From an uncultured Bacteriovoracaceae bacterium (lineage in GTDB: Bacteria; Bdellovibrionota; Bacteriovoracia; Bacteriovoracales; Bacteriovoracaceae): a stretch of 33,866 bases of DNA. The position numbers were made by a program, and so were the translations under genes. Positions 15,036 to 21,278 of the stretch are shown piece after piece (position 1 is the first letter of the stretch; the number at the start of each line of letters is the position of its first letter). Where the stretch lies: positions 1-33,866 of the forward strand of contig CAJXHA010000006.1 in assembly GCA_913053615.1 (NCBI GenBank). Direction: 5' to 3'. The notes beneath the pieces were generated by a model, which was not told where the DNA came from, did not search any database, and saw nothing but the letters and a program-made list of their open reading frames with translations.

Positions 15036-15674
15036 ATGGGTTTATTTGATGATTTAAAAAAGAAAGCTGAGGAAACTTTTAACGAAGCTAAGAAAAGCGT
15101 TAATAATGTTGTTCGTGAAGTTGGAAAAGGTACTCAGAAAATTGGCTCAATTCCTTTAAATGCAGTTAAGGAAGTTGAGAGAAGTTATAATAGAAATCAG
15201 GCGGGAATAAATGCGACTGCGGGGCTAGCGGCTAGGGGTGCGGCGGCTTATTTTACAGGCGGTGCAAGTGAGGCGTTGGGTGCTGGTGATTTACTTACTA
15301 AGCAGTTTGGCGGTGCTGAAGATACGGCGGCACTTGGCGATCTAGTTGGATTAGCGTCAGGCGGTCAAACGGCTTTAGCGGCTAAATTGTTCCAAGCTAG
15401 TCAGGCACAACCACAAAATTATGTAATGGATTCACAGGGGGGATATGTGGAAGGTAATTGGTATGATGATTTTTTAGACATAGGGAAAGATTATGTGAGG
15501 CAACAGGCATTAGGGGGTGGAAAGGATAGAAAAGTTTCTTTGCCAAGTGCTACGCCACAACCGGCAGTAATAACTGTACCAGCACCACAGCAAGAAGACA
15601 ATACGACAAAGTATATTATTGCAGGTGTCGCTGGTCTTGCTTTAGTTGGTATTGCTTTTGCGTATAAGAGGTAA
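15036..15674 (+). CDS. Membrane-anchored minor virion protein, element 1
   Basis: A 212-residue protein. The ATG at 15036 is chosen because GGAG (15023-15026) is then a proper ribosome binding site; an upstream TTG in frame would overlap it. Residues 1-50 are an amphipathic, charged helix. The Gly/Ala-rich core NATAGLAARGAAAYFTGGAS is nearly identical to element 2's NATAGLIGRGAAAYYTLGAS, the best-conserved stretch outside the capsid and ATPase. A Pro-rich linker leads to a C-terminal membrane helix (YIIAGVAGLALVGIAFAYKR). The layout suggests a membrane-interacting virion protein, perhaps for membrane fusion or DNA delivery. Confidence 0.75.
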   Translation: MGLFDDLKKKAEETFNEAKKSVNNVVREVGKGTQKIGSIPLNAVKEVERSYNRNQAGINATAGLAARGAAAYFTGGASEALGAGDLLTKQFGGAEDTAALGDLVGLASGGQTALAAKLFQASQAQPQNYVMDSQGGYVEGNWYDDFLDIGKDYVRQQALGGGKDRKVSLPSATPQPAVITVPAPQQEDNTTKYIIAGVAGLALVGIAFAYKR

Positions 15675-15678
15675 CTAA

Positions 15679-16350
15679 ATGGAAAAATATAGAGAACAAC
15701 AAAAATATTTAAATGATTCTCTAAGGGAAAATACATTAGGGAAAGAAAAGGTTTTCACTCGTAAGAGATTTAAGCTTGATCAAAAACTAACCATTAATGA
15801 TGAGTATACAAAAAATGTTTTTAGGCAACCATTTAGAGGTTTTTGGGTTGTGGCTTCAAGCGATAAAGACTTTGAAGCAAAAATGCTTCCAAATATTAAT
15901 AATCAAAATGGTGACTTGTTAGACTTAAGGTATAACTTAACATTAGATATGGGCGAGTATGTAGACGGTTGTAAACTTGAGTTTGAAGCCCAAGCAGGGA
16001 AGTGGATAGAAATATTATTTTTTCATAAGGGCTTTGCTCAACTTGGTTTAACTGAGCTTGATAATTTAAAACTTGCTAAAGAAACTCTAAGAGTTCCAAG
16101 TATTGAAGCAATTACTACTTCTAAAGTTGAGATTGCTACAATCAGTGAAGAAAATTCAAGAGTTACTATTATTAATGTTGGTAGCAATATTGTTTATATT
16201 GGTAATGAAACTGTAATAGATGATGCAGATTATTTAAATCTATGTGACGTTATTCCTAGTGGTGAAGAGTTTGTTTATGAGGGTTCAAAAGAGATTTTCT
16301 CAAAAACTTTTATGGGTTCTACTTCAATTAAAGTTATAAAGGAAAAATAA
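15679..16350 (+). CDS. Beta-rich virion protein, possible vertex/penton protein, element 1
   Basis: A 223-residue, mostly beta-stranded protein homologous to 24799-25506. Shared stretches include FRGFWVVASSDKDF (FMGVWVIGSNKKKF in element 2), the LRYNLTLDM region, LEFEAQAGKWIEILFFHKG and VTIINVGSNIVYIGNETVI. The C-terminal 60 residues look like a small beta-barrel of the kind found in phage decoration or vertex proteins. The position after the capsid gene and before a variable protein fits a vertex or penton protein that carries the spike. No signal peptide. Confidence 0.68.
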   Translation: MEKYREQQKYLNDSLRENTLGKEKVFTRKRFKLDQKLTINDEYTKNVFRQPFRGFWVVASSDKDFEAKMLPNINNQNGDLLDLRYNLTLDMGEYVDGCKLEFEAQAGKWIEILFFHKGFAQLGLTELDNLKLAKETLRVPSIEAITTSKVEIATISEENSRVTIINVGSNIVYIGNETVIDDADYLNLCDVIPSGEEFVYEGSKEIFSKTFMGSTSIKVIKEK

Positions 16351-16352
16351 TA

Positions 16353-17012
16353 ATGAAAAATTATATTAACGCAGAAAACTTAAATAATGTTTTAGATACA
16401 GGTACTCTCTATGAAACTGCTGAGTTTATAAAGTCAAATAGTTTTTTAAATATTGGTGAGGCTTATAATTTAACAGGTACGCCAAGGCCAATGATTTTAA
16501 ACGAAGCTGATTTTGAAAATGGAAACATACTTGGTGACAATTTTTTTAATCGAGTACTTCTTGGCTTTGTTCCTTCTTTTGATGACCAAGGCTTTAGCAT
16601 GGTTCAATTTTTTGACTTAGATGCTGATTTAGGTGCAGGGGAAAAAGGCCATATAAGAAAAGTATTTTTGCCTAAGAAATTTAAAGTGACTTTTAGTGGA
16701 AATATCCAAGGTGATACTGAGGTATCAGAGTCATGTGCAGTGGTCGCAACAACTGTTACAAGAGAAAATGCCGGAAGTTTTACGGTTCAGACTGAAAAAC
16801 CTTTTGCCAAATACAATCTTGATTTTTCGGCTAGTGGAATAAGTACTGGTGTTAAGGAATTTTCTCATACATGGGAATTTGACTTAAATAATGTTGTTGA
16901 TACGGCGAATATAATTGAGTTTGGAATAGCAACTAATATTCCAACCGTTGCCAATTTTTCAAATAACACAGTCGAATTAAAAAATATAAAATGCACTATT
17001 GTTGGGATTTAG
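16353..17012 (+). CDS. Putative receptor-binding spike protein, element 1
   Basis: A 219-residue, probably beta-rich protein. The N-terminal 60 residues are Asn-rich; the centre (HIRKVFLPKKFKVTFSGN, then SCAVVATTVTRENAGSF) looks like a beta-sandwich. The gene at the same place in element 2 (25507-26052) codes for a protein with no visible similarity, although all neighbours are related. Such replacement at one position inside a conserved structural block is what host-recognition proteins show. The function is inferred from context only. Confidence 0.6.
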   Translation: MKNYINAENLNNVLDTGTLYETAEFIKSNSFLNIGEAYNLTGTPRPMILNEADFENGNILGDNFFNRVLLGFVPSFDDQGFSMVQFFDLDADLGAGEKGHIRKVFLPKKFKVTFSGNIQGDTEVSESCAVVATTVTRENAGSFTVQTEKPFAKYNLDFSASGISTGVKEFSHTWEFDLNNVVDTANIIEFGIATNIPTVANFSNNTVELKNIKCTIVGI

Positions 17013-17013
17013 T

Positions 17014-17457
17014 ATGTACGAAAAAGCGAATCGTTATTTAAAATTTTATTATGACAATGCAAAAAGTAAACTTCCCTTTTCAAGTTATGACGAGTTTGTT
17101 CAGCATTACAGAGTTGATAAATTTTTACTTGAAAATTATGGTGAAAAAGTTGTTCATGATGATTTTTTAAAATTCTTTGATAAGGCTTTGGAGTATTCAT
17201 CAGATAATGATGCAAAACAAGCTATGTTATCGCTTGCTAAAAATACTCAAAATGGAAAGACACCAAGTTCACAAAGTTTCTATGATTCTCTAAGTGGTCA
17301 AGTTGAAAGCTTTAGTTTTGAAGATGGCTTAGAAGTTATTAAGGAAACTGGAAAGGACTTGGGGAAAGTTGCTGTCGCTGGTGCTGGTTTGTTTCTTTTA
17401 AAAGTCGGTGCGACTGCATTGGTTGGATACTACTTAAAGAAATACTTAGATAAATGA
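17014..17457 (+). CDS. Membrane protein with C-terminal anchor, element 1
   Basis: A 147-residue protein. The ATG at 17014, one base after the previous stop, is preferred because the product then starts MYEKANRYLKFYYDNAKSKL, matching MYDNAKRALKIFWDNSKNKL in element 2. Both continue with LPF-SYD/E, KHDDFF-type and KTPSSQSFYDSLS/KIPSSSSFFDALS motifs and end in a C-terminal membrane helix (VAVAGAGLFLLKVGATALVG). Strong conservation plus a membrane anchor suggests a virion membrane protein. It overlaps the transglycosylase gene by an ATGA. Confidence 0.75.
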   Translation: MYEKANRYLKFYYDNAKSKLPFSSYDEFVQHYRVDKFLLENYGEKVVHDDFLKFFDKALEYSSDNDAKQAMLSLAKNTQNGKTPSSQSFYDSLSGQVESFSFEDGLEVIKETGKDLGKVAVAGAGLFLLKVGATALVGYYLKKYLDK

Positions 17458-17948
17458 AATATTTAATTTTTGGAATTATTTTAATGACTGTTATTGGTAA
17501 GAAAATTTATGACGTATCAAATGCCATTAATGATGAATTTGATCTTTATTTTCAGAGATCCGGTGAGAGAAATAATATAGATCCAAACTTAATAAAAGCT
17601 CTTGGCCTTAATGAATCATGGCTAGGAAAATATAAAAATGAAGTTGTAGTTAATGGCGAGGCGACAAGCGGTATAATGCATTTAGAATTACCCACTGCGA
17701 GAGACTACGTTTCCAATATTAGTCGTGATGATCTTTTAAAACCAGAAAATGAAATTGAAATAGCAACCAAGCACTTTAAGTGGTTACTTGGACAAACTAA
17801 TAATAATCTTGACCATGCAGTTAGGGCTTATAATGGCGGAATTGGTAGATTAAGGGAATATCTAAGGGGCGAAGCACCGGATATATGGGTTAAAAATACA
17901 AATGAGTACTTAGAGCGTTTTAAAAGGAATTTAGAGCGTTTGAGTTAA
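17454..17948 (+). CDS. Membrane-anchored lytic transglycosylase, element 1
   Basis: A 164-residue enzyme of the SLT/goose-lysozyme type that cleaves peptidoglycan glycan strands. An N-terminal membrane helix (residues 1-15) is followed by the catalytic domain: LNESW with the catalytic Glu (E54), SGIMHLELPTARDY (equivalent to the GLMQIMPxTA motif) and VRAYNGGIGRL (the AYNGG motif). The enzyme could be virion-borne for entry, or act in lysis. Its coupling to the membrane protein gene upstream and to small holin-like genes downstream fits either. Homologue at 26495-26989 with Glu at the same residue number. Confidence 0.88.
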   Translation: MKYLIFGIILMTVIGKKIYDVSNAINDEFDLYFQRSGERNNIDPNLIKALGLNESWLGKYKNEVVVNGEATSGIMHLELPTARDYVSNISRDDLLKPENEIEIATKHFKWLLGQTNNNLDHAVRAYNGGIGRLREYLRGEAPDIWVKNTNEYLERFKRNLERLS

Positions 17949-17967
17949 AACATATAATTATGTGTGG

Positions 17968-18015
17968 ACTAGTCTCTAAAAAAGCTTCCTGAGCTAAATA
18001 TGAGGCTAGTTTTTT
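17968..18015 (+). terminator. Terminator after the element 1 transglycosylase gene
   Basis: The 9-bp stem ACTAGTCTC/GAGGCTAGT (one G-U pair) has a large loop containing a smaller AGCT hairpin and is followed by six T. Element 2 lacks it: there the next gene overlaps the transglycosylase stop. Confidence 0.7.
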
Positions 18016-18046
18016 CTTTATAAACTTTAAAACCGAGGGGTTAAGA

Positions 18047-18235
18047 ATGGAATGGATTATTGAAAAGATTTTAAGTCGAGTATCTTTAAAAAAACTTGCT
18101 AAATCAGCTTATGCAGTTATTAGAAAAAAGCTTCAAAAAATGGTTGATGCCACTGATACAACTTTTGATAATGAAGCTTTAGAAGTTGTTGACGCTGTCG
18201 TTGATGCATTAATTGGCGAAATCAAAGAAGCATAA
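18047..18235 (+). CDS. Small helical protein of the lysis region, element 1
   Basis: A 62-residue, mostly helical protein (MEWIIEKILSRVSLKKLAKS) with a strong ribosome binding site (GAGGGG). The second half, DTTFDNEALEVVDAVVDAL, resembles TTLDDLALAKFYPDLEEI in the 73-residue protein at 26986-27207. There is no clear membrane helix, though the N-terminus is amphipathic. The stop overlaps the next ATG (TAATG). Function unknown. Confidence 0.65.
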   Translation: MEWIIEKILSRVSLKKLAKSAYAVIRKKLQKMVDATDTTFDNEALEVVDAVVDALIGEIKEA

Positions 18236-18501
18236 TGAATTTTGCACCTGTAGATTTATTCAGCATTTTAATGCAGTTTATATCTGTAGGTGCATTACTT
18301 AAAATTTCTTTTAATACTGGAAAGGTGAGCGAGCGACTTTCCTCAATGGAAGGTGTTAAGAGAGATCACGAAATCAGATTAAGAGAAGTTGAAGACCTTG
18401 AGATCAGACTCGTAACAGTCGAAAAAAATAAAGCTGATATCGCCAGTATTGCTAAGATTGAAGCAAGAGTCCAGTTAATTGAAAAAGGCCTTAATTTCTA
18501 G
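18235..18501 (+). CDS. Holin-like protein with membrane helix and coiled coil, element 1
   Basis: An 88-residue protein with an N-terminal membrane segment (about residues 8-25), then SFNTGKVSERL and a coiled coil of repeated heptads (EIRLREVEDLEIRLVTVEKN). The shorter element 2 counterpart (27370-27528) has SHNTGKMAQKVDGHEKRLDHIE at the same place. One membrane helix plus a coiled coil beside an endolysin gene resembles XhlA-like or holin-accessory proteins. Function inferred from layout. Confidence 0.65.
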   Translation: MNFAPVDLFSILMQFISVGALLKISFNTGKVSERLSSMEGVKRDHEIRLREVEDLEIRLVTVEKNKADIASIAKIEARVQLIEKGLNF

Positions 18502-18502
18502 C

Positions 18503-18730
18503 CTATTCTTTACATTTAAAATAAGTAACATCATTGGCACTTCCAAAGTCTATTTCAGTTTCAGTCGATAAAATCTTATAACCATTTGGGCAAGTTTTTT
18601 CTATTTTTTCTTCACATGAAAATGAAAGCTTATTACACTTTGCTTTGTAAGTATCATTCCCAATATTTTTAATACTTGAGCAAGAAGTCAATATAAATGA
18701 AATGGCTAGTATCCAGTATTTTGATTGCAT
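18503..18730 (-). CDS. Cys-rich lipoprotein, element 1, on the opposite strand
   Basis: A 75-residue lipoprotein: signal peptide with lipobox ILTSC, then NDTYKAKCNKLSFSCEEKIEKTCPNGYKI. The four mature Cys probably form two disulfides. It is the only leftward gene of element 1, converges on the holin-like gene, and has its own upstream region with GAGGTG as ribosome binding site and an inverted repeat nearby. The element 2 homologue (27590-27826) shares DNTYKVKC and IEKDLCPNGHKI but lies on the plus strand. A separately expressed surface lipoprotein at a prophage end suggests a lysogenic-conversion gene such as superinfection exclusion; a spanin is the alternative. Confidence 0.8.
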   Translation of the reverse strand: MQSKYWILAISFILTSCSSIKNIGNDTYKAKCNKLSFSCEEKIEKTCPNGYKILSTETEIDFGSANDVTYFKCKE

Positions 18731-18755
18731 TTTTACACCTCACATTAATTGTTTG

Positions 18756-18775
18756 ATTATTCATCGGCGAATAAT
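18756..18775 (-). promoter_or_regulatory. Inverted repeat upstream of the element 1 lipoprotein gene
   Basis: ATTATTC and GAATAAT flank a 6-base centre, 25-45 bases upstream of the leftward lipoprotein start. It lies where the promoter is expected, so it may be an operator. No clear -35/-10 pair could be assigned. Confidence 0.35.
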
Positions 18776-18834
18776 TGGAAAGTCTTGATTTTTGGAGTAA
18801 TATTAGCTTGAAAACTTAATGGATTCTAAAAAAA

Positions 18835-18863
18835 TTGACTTTTTTTATGGAAAATCCTATGGT
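18835..18863 (+). promoter_or_regulatory. Candidate sigma-70 promoter reading out of element 1
   Basis: TTGACT (18835-18840), a 17-base spacer, then TATGGT (18858-18863). It points rightward across the middle dif-like site toward the element 2 initiator. In a circular element 1 it would read into element 1's own initiator. No open frame lies between it and the att site. The rest of 18731-19030 holds only the repeats, att site and hairpin listed here. Confidence 0.45.
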
Positions 18864-18946
18864 TTTTTTACAAGTTTGCAGTAAAGGTTTGTCAAAACAC
18901 TTTACAATGTACTAAAGATTAATGAAGAAACTGTCGATAAAATGTA

Positions 18947-18976
18947 AATGCACGATAATGTTTCTTATGCTGTATA
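18947..18976 (+). other. Middle attachment site between the two prophages
   Basis: Left arm AATGCACGATAA (18947-18958), centre TGTTTC (18959-18964), right half TTATGCTGTATA. Arm and centre are identical to the outer two sites; the right half is a third version. Under integration at dif this is the left arm of element 1 joined to the right half of element 2. Confidence 0.8.
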
Positions 18977-19005
18977 GAATAAGTCAGGTATTATAAAAAA
19001 GATTT

Positions 19006-19032
19006 CCTCTTCAAAAAGAAGAGGTTTTTTTT
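19006..19032 (+). promoter_or_regulatory. Terminator-shaped hairpin covering the element 2 initiator ribosome binding site
   Basis: CCTCTTC (19006-19012) pairs with GAAGAGG (19018-19024) around AAAAA and is followed by eight T. The 3' arm is also the only Shine-Dalgarno-like sequence (AGAGG), 6 bases before the TTG start at 19031; the T run ends within that start codon. The hairpin can therefore either terminate the leader transcript or hide the start site. Confidence 0.65.
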
Positions 19033-19909
19033 GTTACAAAACGGTGAGAAAAGTAAAGAAAGTCTTAATTTTTTAGAAGATTATAGTCAATTCAACAAAA
19101 GAAATTCTGGTTTTATTCAGGTTAATACTTCAATTTTTTATTTACATCAATCCAAAGTCATTGATGACAAAGAGCTTATATTTTTATGTCGAGTTCTTGG
19201 TGATTGCAATGCCAGAAATACTAATGTTGTTAGAATTTCTCATAGCAGAGTGATGAAGTTTGCATCATGCGGAAAAGAAAAAGCAAACAAGATAATTAAA
19301 CGCATGGTTAATAAGCTAAAATTTCTAACTCTCGTCAGTTTAAATAAAAGATCAGGGTATTTGTATAGGTTAGATTTGGAAGCGTTAGAGACCGCTTTAA
19401 AGCTAAATTACAACTTGTTCGTTGAGCGAAGTAGTGAAAGTTCGATTAACGAAGTAGTGAACTACGACAATCGAACAGGTGATGTACGTCTATCGGGGAG
19501 CGAGAAGTTCGAGAGCCGAACACAAAGATATATAAATGATTTAATTAAAGACTACTATTCTTATATAAGATATTTGACGCCACAGGCTAAAACGCATATG
19601 GCGTCTGAGTTTTGGAGATTGGAGAATAAAGGTTTTGATCGCAAAGCGATCAAGTTTTTTATTGAATTTAACAAAGTAAATTTAGAAAAAGTTCAAAGTA
19701 TCTATGCACTAATAGCAAGTCATGGAAAAGAATACTTTGAAAGCTTAGAGCTTATAAAGCAAAGCTTTGAAGTAAAAAAGCCAGAAAGTGTCAATCAGTC
19801 ACACTTAGTAGCAGAAAGTGTCACAAAAGAACAAAAACCACTAACAGAAGAAGAAATGAAGGAAGTTGAAGAAGCTAAAAAGTTTTTAGCTGAGTTTATA
19901 AAGTCTTAA
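19031..19909 (+). CDS. Replication initiator, element 2
   Basis: A 292-residue protein. The TTG start at 19031 is the only plausible one: no in-frame ATG or GTG precedes the conserved domain, and a stop lies upstream at 18980. Residues 25-115 form a predicted winged-helix domain (SGFIQVNTSIFYLHQSKVI, RISHSRVMKFASCGKEKANK), different in sequence from element 1. Residues 125-165 are encoded by repeats. The C-terminal region VQSIYALIASHGKEYFESLE aligns with element 1's IQSFYAVVTKYGKKNLEQIE, so the probable helicase-loading part is shared while the DNA-binding part has changed. Probable role: origin binding at its own internal repeats. Confidence 0.72.
   Translation: MLQNGEKSKESLNFLEDYSQFNKRNSGFIQVNTSIFYLHQSKVIDDKELIFLCRVLGDCNARNTNVVRISHSRVMKFASCGKEKANKIIKRMVNKLKFLTLVSLNKRSGYLYRLDLEALETALKLNYNLFVERSSESSINEVVNYDNRTGDVRLSGSEKFESRTQRYINDLIKDYYSYIRYLTPQAKTHMASEFWRLENKGFDRKAIKFFIEFNKVNLEKVQSIYALIASHGKEYFESLELIKQSFEVKKPESVNQSHLVAESVTKEQKPLTEEEMKEVEEAKKFLAEFIKS
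19417..19590 (+). repeat. In-gene repeats and A/T-rich tract, probable element 2 origin
   Basis: Two directly adjacent 23-bp repeats (19417-19439 and 19440-19462) share GTTCG at the start and CGAAGTAGTGAA near the end. A further TCGAAC and a GTTCG/CGAAC inverted pair follow, up to about 19521. From 19525 the sequence turns strongly A/T-rich for about 65 bases. The layout copies the element 1 origin with different repeat sequences. Confidence 0.6.
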
Positions 19910-19914
19910 ATGAT

Positions 19915-19931
19915 GCTCGCACGATGCGAGC
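19915..19931 (+). other. Short GC-rich hairpin after the element 2 initiator gene
   Basis: A perfect stem GCTCGCA/TGCGAGC with a 3-base loop lies 5 bases after the initiator stop and 35 bases before the next gene. There is no T run, so it is not an intrinsic terminator. It could stabilise mRNA or act in replication or packaging. Confidence 0.4.
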
Positions 19932-19965
19932 AATAAAATGCTTTTAGCAAAAGGAGTTTTAAAAA

Positions 19966-20232
19966 ATGGAAAATGATTCTTACTACCAAAAAGTTGAGAG
20001 AAGACTTGAGCGAAACAAAAAAGTTCTTGCTCAAAAACAAAGAGCCGTACTTCGTGACGAAGAAATTTTAGACGGTTTAAAAAGCGGAAACGCAAATTAT
20101 GTGCCTAAGACAAAAAAAGGAGAAAAAAAGGAAGTTAAGTCACAAAAAGTTACAAAAAATGAAACTAAAGAAGAAATTAAACCAGAAAAGACACAAGCAA
20201 AAAGTGTCTTAGATGAAATTTTTGAGGAGTAA
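19966..20232 (+). CDS. Small charged coiled-coil protein, element 2
   Basis: An 88-residue protein with a strong AAAAGGAG ribosome binding site. Residues 5-40 form a charged helix (YYQKVERRLERNKKVLAQKQ); the remainder is Lys/Glu-rich and probably disordered, ending VLDEIFEE. It is the counterpart of 11144-11473 in element 1 by position and composition; the acidic C-terminal end (SYLFEESEDEL there) is similar. Function unknown. Confidence 0.7.
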   Translation: MENDSYYQKVERRLERNKKVLAQKQRAVLRDEEILDGLKSGNANYVPKTKKGEKKEVKSQKVTKNETKEEIKPEKTQAKSVLDEIFEE

Positions 20233-20235
20233 GTG

Positions 20236-20760
20236 ATGCTAAGTAACAAAAAAACACAAGTTAAAGTTATTAAAAAGGGAATAAAGTATATTTGTGAAAG
20301 TGAGAAAATTGATAGAGCAAGGGAAAAGCTCGAAGTAATAATAAATTCAGATACCTTTAAAGAAAAAGTTAGAAACTATATTTCTTATGGAAAAAAACAA
20401 TTCATTCAAAACAATGGTTTTAGCAATGAAGAAGTTTTACAAAGACTTTTAGAGGGTTCCGAAATTCTTAATAAAAGAATTGATTACCTATGGGAAGTTC
20501 ATTTAACAATTATAAAAAGACCTTGGTATAAAAGGTTTTCAAGTGTCAACGGTTTTACCTATCCAAACACTCTTGAAATTAAAATTTATAGAGATTCTTT
20601 TAATTCTATGAGTGATGCATTTTTGGCTGCTTTTATGGCCCATGAGCAATGCCACAACTTAGGTTTTGAACATGACTTTAGAAGAACTGCAAGAAGACCT
20701 TTTAGCGTTCCATATGCAGTTGGTGGCATCATTTCAAAACTAATAAGAGAGGTATATTGA
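20236..20760 (+). CDS. HExxHxxGxxH metalloprotease-like protein, element 2
   Basis: A 174-residue protein. The ATG at 20236 is preferred to the adjacent in-frame GTG. HEQCHNLGFEHD at residues 136-147 supplies three His ligands (136, 140, 146) and the catalytic Glu, the extended zinc signature of metzincin-type peptidases, although no Met-turn was recognised. It aligns with the element 1 protein over PNTLEIKIYR and the zinc site, where element 1 has a longer insert. No signal peptide, so it acts in the cytoplasm, is packaged, or is released at lysis. Overlaps the next start (TGATG). Confidence 0.72.
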   Translation: MLSNKKTQVKVIKKGIKYICESEKIDRAREKLEVIINSDTFKEKVRNYISYGKKQFIQNNGFSNEEVLQRLLEGSEILNKRIDYLWEVHLTIIKRPWYKRFSSVNGFTYPNTLEIKIYRDSFNSMSDAFLAAFMAHEQCHNLGFEHDFRRTARRPFSVPYAVGGIISKLIREVY

Positions 20761-21278
20761 TGTTTCAGAAAAGTAAAATTAATAAATCAAGGTTAAAGGA
20801 TACAATCAGTGCATTTCGTATTGATTATTCTCAAATAATGGGGGCAAGTAATGCTAAAAGACTTTCGGGAGAAACTCAACAAAATGCTTTTTCTAGTGAG
20901 ACTCAAGAAAAAGTGCATATTCCTTGGATTGAGGATTTACTACCAAAAAATATTGCTAAAATTGTTGGTGAAGCGCCCGAGTCGGTTGCTCTTTTCCTTG
21001 CAAGCAAAGAACTCACTGAGGATGAAAAAAAATCAATTGCAGGTTTCTTCAATGTTGATGAAGAAACTGCTAAAAGACGTCTAACTATTTTAGAGAAATT
21101 AATCAATACATACTTTCCAAATATTGGTGATTTGGCATCTAAAATAAAAGATGATCCTCACTTTCAACTTCTCATGGAGATGATTTCTCCGTTCCAAGCT
21201 TATCATTTGGCAAAGAGACATATTGCAGAACAAAGAAGAATTAAAAATTATTCAAAAAGCAAGGGGGTAGATGTATGA
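20760..21278 (+). CDS. Helical phage protein, element 2
   Basis: A 172-residue protein starting MFQKSKINKSRLKDTISAFR. The ATG at 20760 is preferred to the TTG one codon upstream. Residues 55-150 are predicted helical (ELTEDEKKSIAGFFNVDEET; RRLTILEKLINTYFPNIGDL), with a basic C-terminus. It occupies the position of the 157-residue element 1 protein but is not clearly related to it. It overlaps the ATPase gene by an ATGA. No family recognised. Confidence 0.65.
   Translation: MFQKSKINKSRLKDTISAFRIDYSQIMGASNAKRLSGETQQNAFSSETQEKVHIPWIEDLLPKNIAKIVGEAPESVALFLASKELTEDEKKSIAGFFNVDEETAKRRLTILEKLINTYFPNIGDLASKIKDDPHFQLLMEMISPFQAYHLAKRHIAEQRRIKNYSKSKGVDV

Larger units (their letters stand above)
9988..18958 (+). 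mobile_element. Prophage element 1: tailless DJR-type phage, about 8.97 kb
   Basis: One full period between equivalent points of the first two dif-like sites is 8,971 bp. All genes except the terminal lipoprotein run rightward. Contents are an initiator with internal iterons, a metalloprotease-like protein, a packaging-type ATPase, a probable DJR major capsid protein, several membrane-anchored virion candidates, a lytic transglycosylase and holin-like proteins. There is no integrase, terminase, portal or tail gene. Size and content resemble FLiP (about 9 kb) and PM2 (about 10 kb), both tailless with internal membranes. All genes look intact, so it may be active. Alanine GCG and glycine GGG codons look commoner here than in element 2. 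Confidence 0.88.
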
